From: JAEZFI01 sp044508215 | GTDB lineage: Bacteria > Actinomycetota > Acidimicrobiia > Acidimicrobiales > Microtrichaceae | Assembly: GCA_044508215.1 (NCBI GenBank) | Contig: JBIQID010000070.1 | Span: 1-15,597, forward strand | Direction: 5' to 3' | Length of the DNA: 15,597 bases | Shown here: piece after piece, positions 14,414 to 15,597 of the stretch | Layout of the letters: every line of letters begins with the position of its first letter | Position numbering within the stretch: position 1 is the stretch's first letter | Position numbers and translations under genes: made by a program | The notes under the pieces: model-generated | The model's input: only the letters and a program-made list of their open reading frames with translations | Database searches by the model: none | What the model was told of the DNA's origin: nothing

Positions 14414-15342
14414 GGGATCACCGCCAGACCGATCGAGAGCAGCGCACCGAACACCATCTGTGCCCGCCCGGTCGCTGCGAGCACGGGGACCAGGTCGATC
14501 CCGCCTGCCCCTCCGAGCACCGTCGACAGCGGGCGGGCGCCCGCGAGGAGACCGACGAACGCGAGCGCGGCGAGCGGGCGGCCGGAGAGCCCGGCGAGGA
14601 ACGGGAGCACGACGTAGGGCGTGAGCATCAGCGCCGCGTACAGGATGCGGGTGCGCTGCGCCCCGAGTCGCACGGCGAGCGTCCGCTTGCCCGACCTCGT
14701 GTCGCCGGGGATGTCCCTCAGGTTGTTCACCACCAGGATCGCCGTGGCGTAGGCGCCCACCGCCACCGACGCGAGCACCGAGACCCACGTGATCCGGCCC
14801 AGCTGGACGTAGGTGGAGCCCACGGTCGCCACCACCCCGAAGAAGAGGAACACGAACACCTCGCCCAGCCCGGCGTAGCCGTAGGGCCGTGGCCCGCCCG
14901 TGTAGAACCAACCCGCAGCGATCGCAGCGATCCCCACCGGGATCAGCTCCCAGCCCACCCGCAGCACGAGGGCCGACCCGGCGACCGCGGCCACGCCGAA
15001 GGCGATGATCACCGCTCGCTTCACCGCGTCCGGCGACGCCAGCCCGTTGCCCACCAGGCGGGGCGGGCCCACCCGCTCGCCCGGATCGTCGGTGCCGCGC
15101 TTCCCGTCGCTGTAGTCGTTCGCGTAGTTGGTGGCGACCTGGAGCGCGAGCGCCACCACCAGCGCGAGCCCGAAGTTGACCCAGCGGTCGGGCGCGTCCT
15201 GTCCGTCCATCTGCGGCAGCTCACCGATCGAGGCGGCCGTCCCGACCAACACCGGCACGATCGCAGCCGGCAGCGTTCGTGGACGGGCCCCGAGGACCCA
15301 GACGCGCCAGCCGGTGGGGGGAGCGCCGGCGGTTTCGGACAT
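14410..15342 (-). CDS. menA: 1,4-dihydroxy-2-naphthoate polyprenyltransferase
   Basis: Integral membrane enzyme that attaches the polyprenyl chain to 1,4-dihydroxy-2-naphthoate, giving demethylmenaquinone for MenG. The 310 residues form about eight or nine membrane helices. The two aspartate-rich motifs of the UbiA superfamily are present: NYANDYSDG (72-80) and NNLRDIPGDTRSGKRT (206-221). The following RLVGNG (95-100) and GWFYTGGPRPYGYAGLGE (144-161) are characteristic of MenA rather than UbiA. The ATG at 15342 follows a possible -10 box TAGTTT (15357-15352) by nine bases. It leads a two-gene unit with the lipase. The preceding gene on this strand is a desaturase ending 73 bp away. Confidence 0.95.
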   Translation of the reverse strand: MSETAGAPPTGWRVWVLGARPRTLPAAIVPVLVGTAASIGELPQMDGQDAPDRWVNFGLALVVALALQVATNYANDYSDGKRGTDDPGERVGPPRLVGNGLASPDAVKRAVIIAFGVAAVAGSALVLRVGWELIPVGIAAIAAGWFYTGGPRPYGYAGLGEVFVFLFFGVVATVGSTYVQLGRITWVSVLASVAVGAYATAILVVNNLRDIPGDTRSGKRTLAVRLGAQRTRILYAALMLTPYVVLPFLAGLSGRPLAALAFVGLLAGARPLSTVLGGAGGIDLVPVLAATGRAQMVFGALLSIGLAVIP

Positions 15343-15351
15343 CGGCCCGAG

Positions 15352-15357
15352 AAACTA
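15352..15357 (-). promoter_or_regulatory. -10 box of menA
   Basis: Minus-strand TAGTTT lies nine bases before the menA ATG, in a locally AT-richer patch of an otherwise GC-rich gap, predicting a very short or absent leader. It immediately follows the hairpin that may end the desaturase transcript. Confidence 0.4.
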
Positions 15358-15360
15358 CCT

Positions 15361-15385
15361 GAGCCGCCGCGACGGGCCGCGGCTC
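15361..15385 (-). terminator. Hairpin after the desaturase gene
   Basis: Seven-base perfect arms GAGCCGC (15361-15367) and GCGGCTC (15379-15385) enclose an 11-base loop. On the minus strand it lies about 30 bases past the desaturase stop and is followed by AGGTAGTTTCT, a weak and interrupted T-run. It is a plausible but not canonical terminator. Confidence 0.35.
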
Positions 15386-15415
15386 TCCCTCCTGCCCAGC
15401 GGCCGGCTGCGCCGG

Positions 15416-15597
15416 TCAGCCTCCGGGGAACGTCAGTCGCAGCACCTTGCGGACGACGGTCCCGAACTGCCGGGCGAACGAGCCCGTGTTGTAAGGGATC
15501 CCGTGTCGCTCGCAGACCTCCTGGACCTTCGGAGCGACCTCGGCGTAGCGGTTCGAGGGCAGGTCCGGGAACAGGTGGTGCTCGATCTGGTGGTCGA
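15416..15597 (-). CDS. Membrane acyl-CoA desaturase, C-terminal part (cut by window edge)
   Basis: The last 59 codons of a gene whose start lies right of the window. The visible protein begins DHQIEHHLFPDLPSNRY: QIEHH is the third histidine box of membrane fatty-acid desaturases, which binds the di-iron centre that inserts a cis double bond into an acyl chain. The following segment, with RYAEVAPKVQEVCERHGIPY, matches the tail of mycobacterial DesA3-like acyl-CoA desaturases. The stop TGA is at 15418-15416. The N-terminal membrane helices and the first two histidine boxes are not in the window, so chain position and substrate (CoA or lipid-bound) remain open. Confidence 0.85.
   Translation of the reverse strand, partial: DHQIEHHLFPDLPSNRYAEVAPKVQEVCERHGIPYNTGSFARQFGTVVRKVLRLTFPGG

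Noticed and set aside
1..15597. CRISPR arrays, insertion sequences, tRNA or rRNA genes
   Set aside because: No regularly spaced repeats, transposase-like proteins, terminal inverted repeats, cloverleaf structures or rRNA sequence were seen.

Overview
The window is very GC-rich and densely packed. It carries markers of a mycothiol-producing, menaquinone-respiring actinomycete: a mycothiol synthase-like acetyltransferase, a Men pathway cluster, mycobacterial-type fatty-acid genes and many leaderless genes with TANNNT -10 boxes. The style fits class Acidimicrobiia or a related high-GC Actinomycetota lineage. This is inferred from gene content, as no rRNA is present. No mobile element, CRISPR array or tRNA was seen.

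Left end (1-680): a 64-codon hypothetical gene is followed by about 400 bases without a convincing protein gene. That stretch is rich in inverted repeats. On the minus strand it holds what looks like a complete small RNA gene: promoter TTTTCA-N17-TATGAT, two stems with C-rich loops, and a third stem followed by TTTT. In layout and size (about 95 nt) it resembles the actinobacterial 6C small RNA.

Region 679-3561: nth (endonuclease III, minus) diverges from an overlapping three-gene plus-strand unit: a shortened mycothiol synthase-like acetyltransferase, rlmN, and a four-helix membrane protein of unknown function. The two start codons are 27 bp apart and the predicted -10 boxes overlap by two bases.

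Region 3621-8730: lipid and envelope genes. These are a MaoC-type (R)-enoyl-CoA hydratase, a secreted lipoprotein serine peptidase (S33/TAP type), a FadD acyl-CoA ligase and, converging on it, a FadE2-type acyl-CoA dehydrogenase.

Region 8767-15342: menaquinone biosynthesis in zig-zag orientation. menG-menF (plus) converge on menD (minus). menD diverges from menH (plus) across a 22-bp gap. menH converges on a menA-lipase pair (minus). MenF makes isochorismate, MenD and MenH carry out the next two steps, MenA prenylates the naphthoate and MenG methylates the ring. menB, menC and menE are not here. A lipoprotein of the secretory-lipase type overlaps the menA stop codon.

Right end (15416-15597): the last 59 codons of a membrane acyl-CoA desaturase, cut by the window edge, followed by a hairpin that abuts the menA promoter.

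The main points for a second look are the 6C-like RNA gene and its structured surroundings, two divergent promoters with overlapping -10 boxes, the widespread leaderless starts, and the half-size mycothiol synthase.
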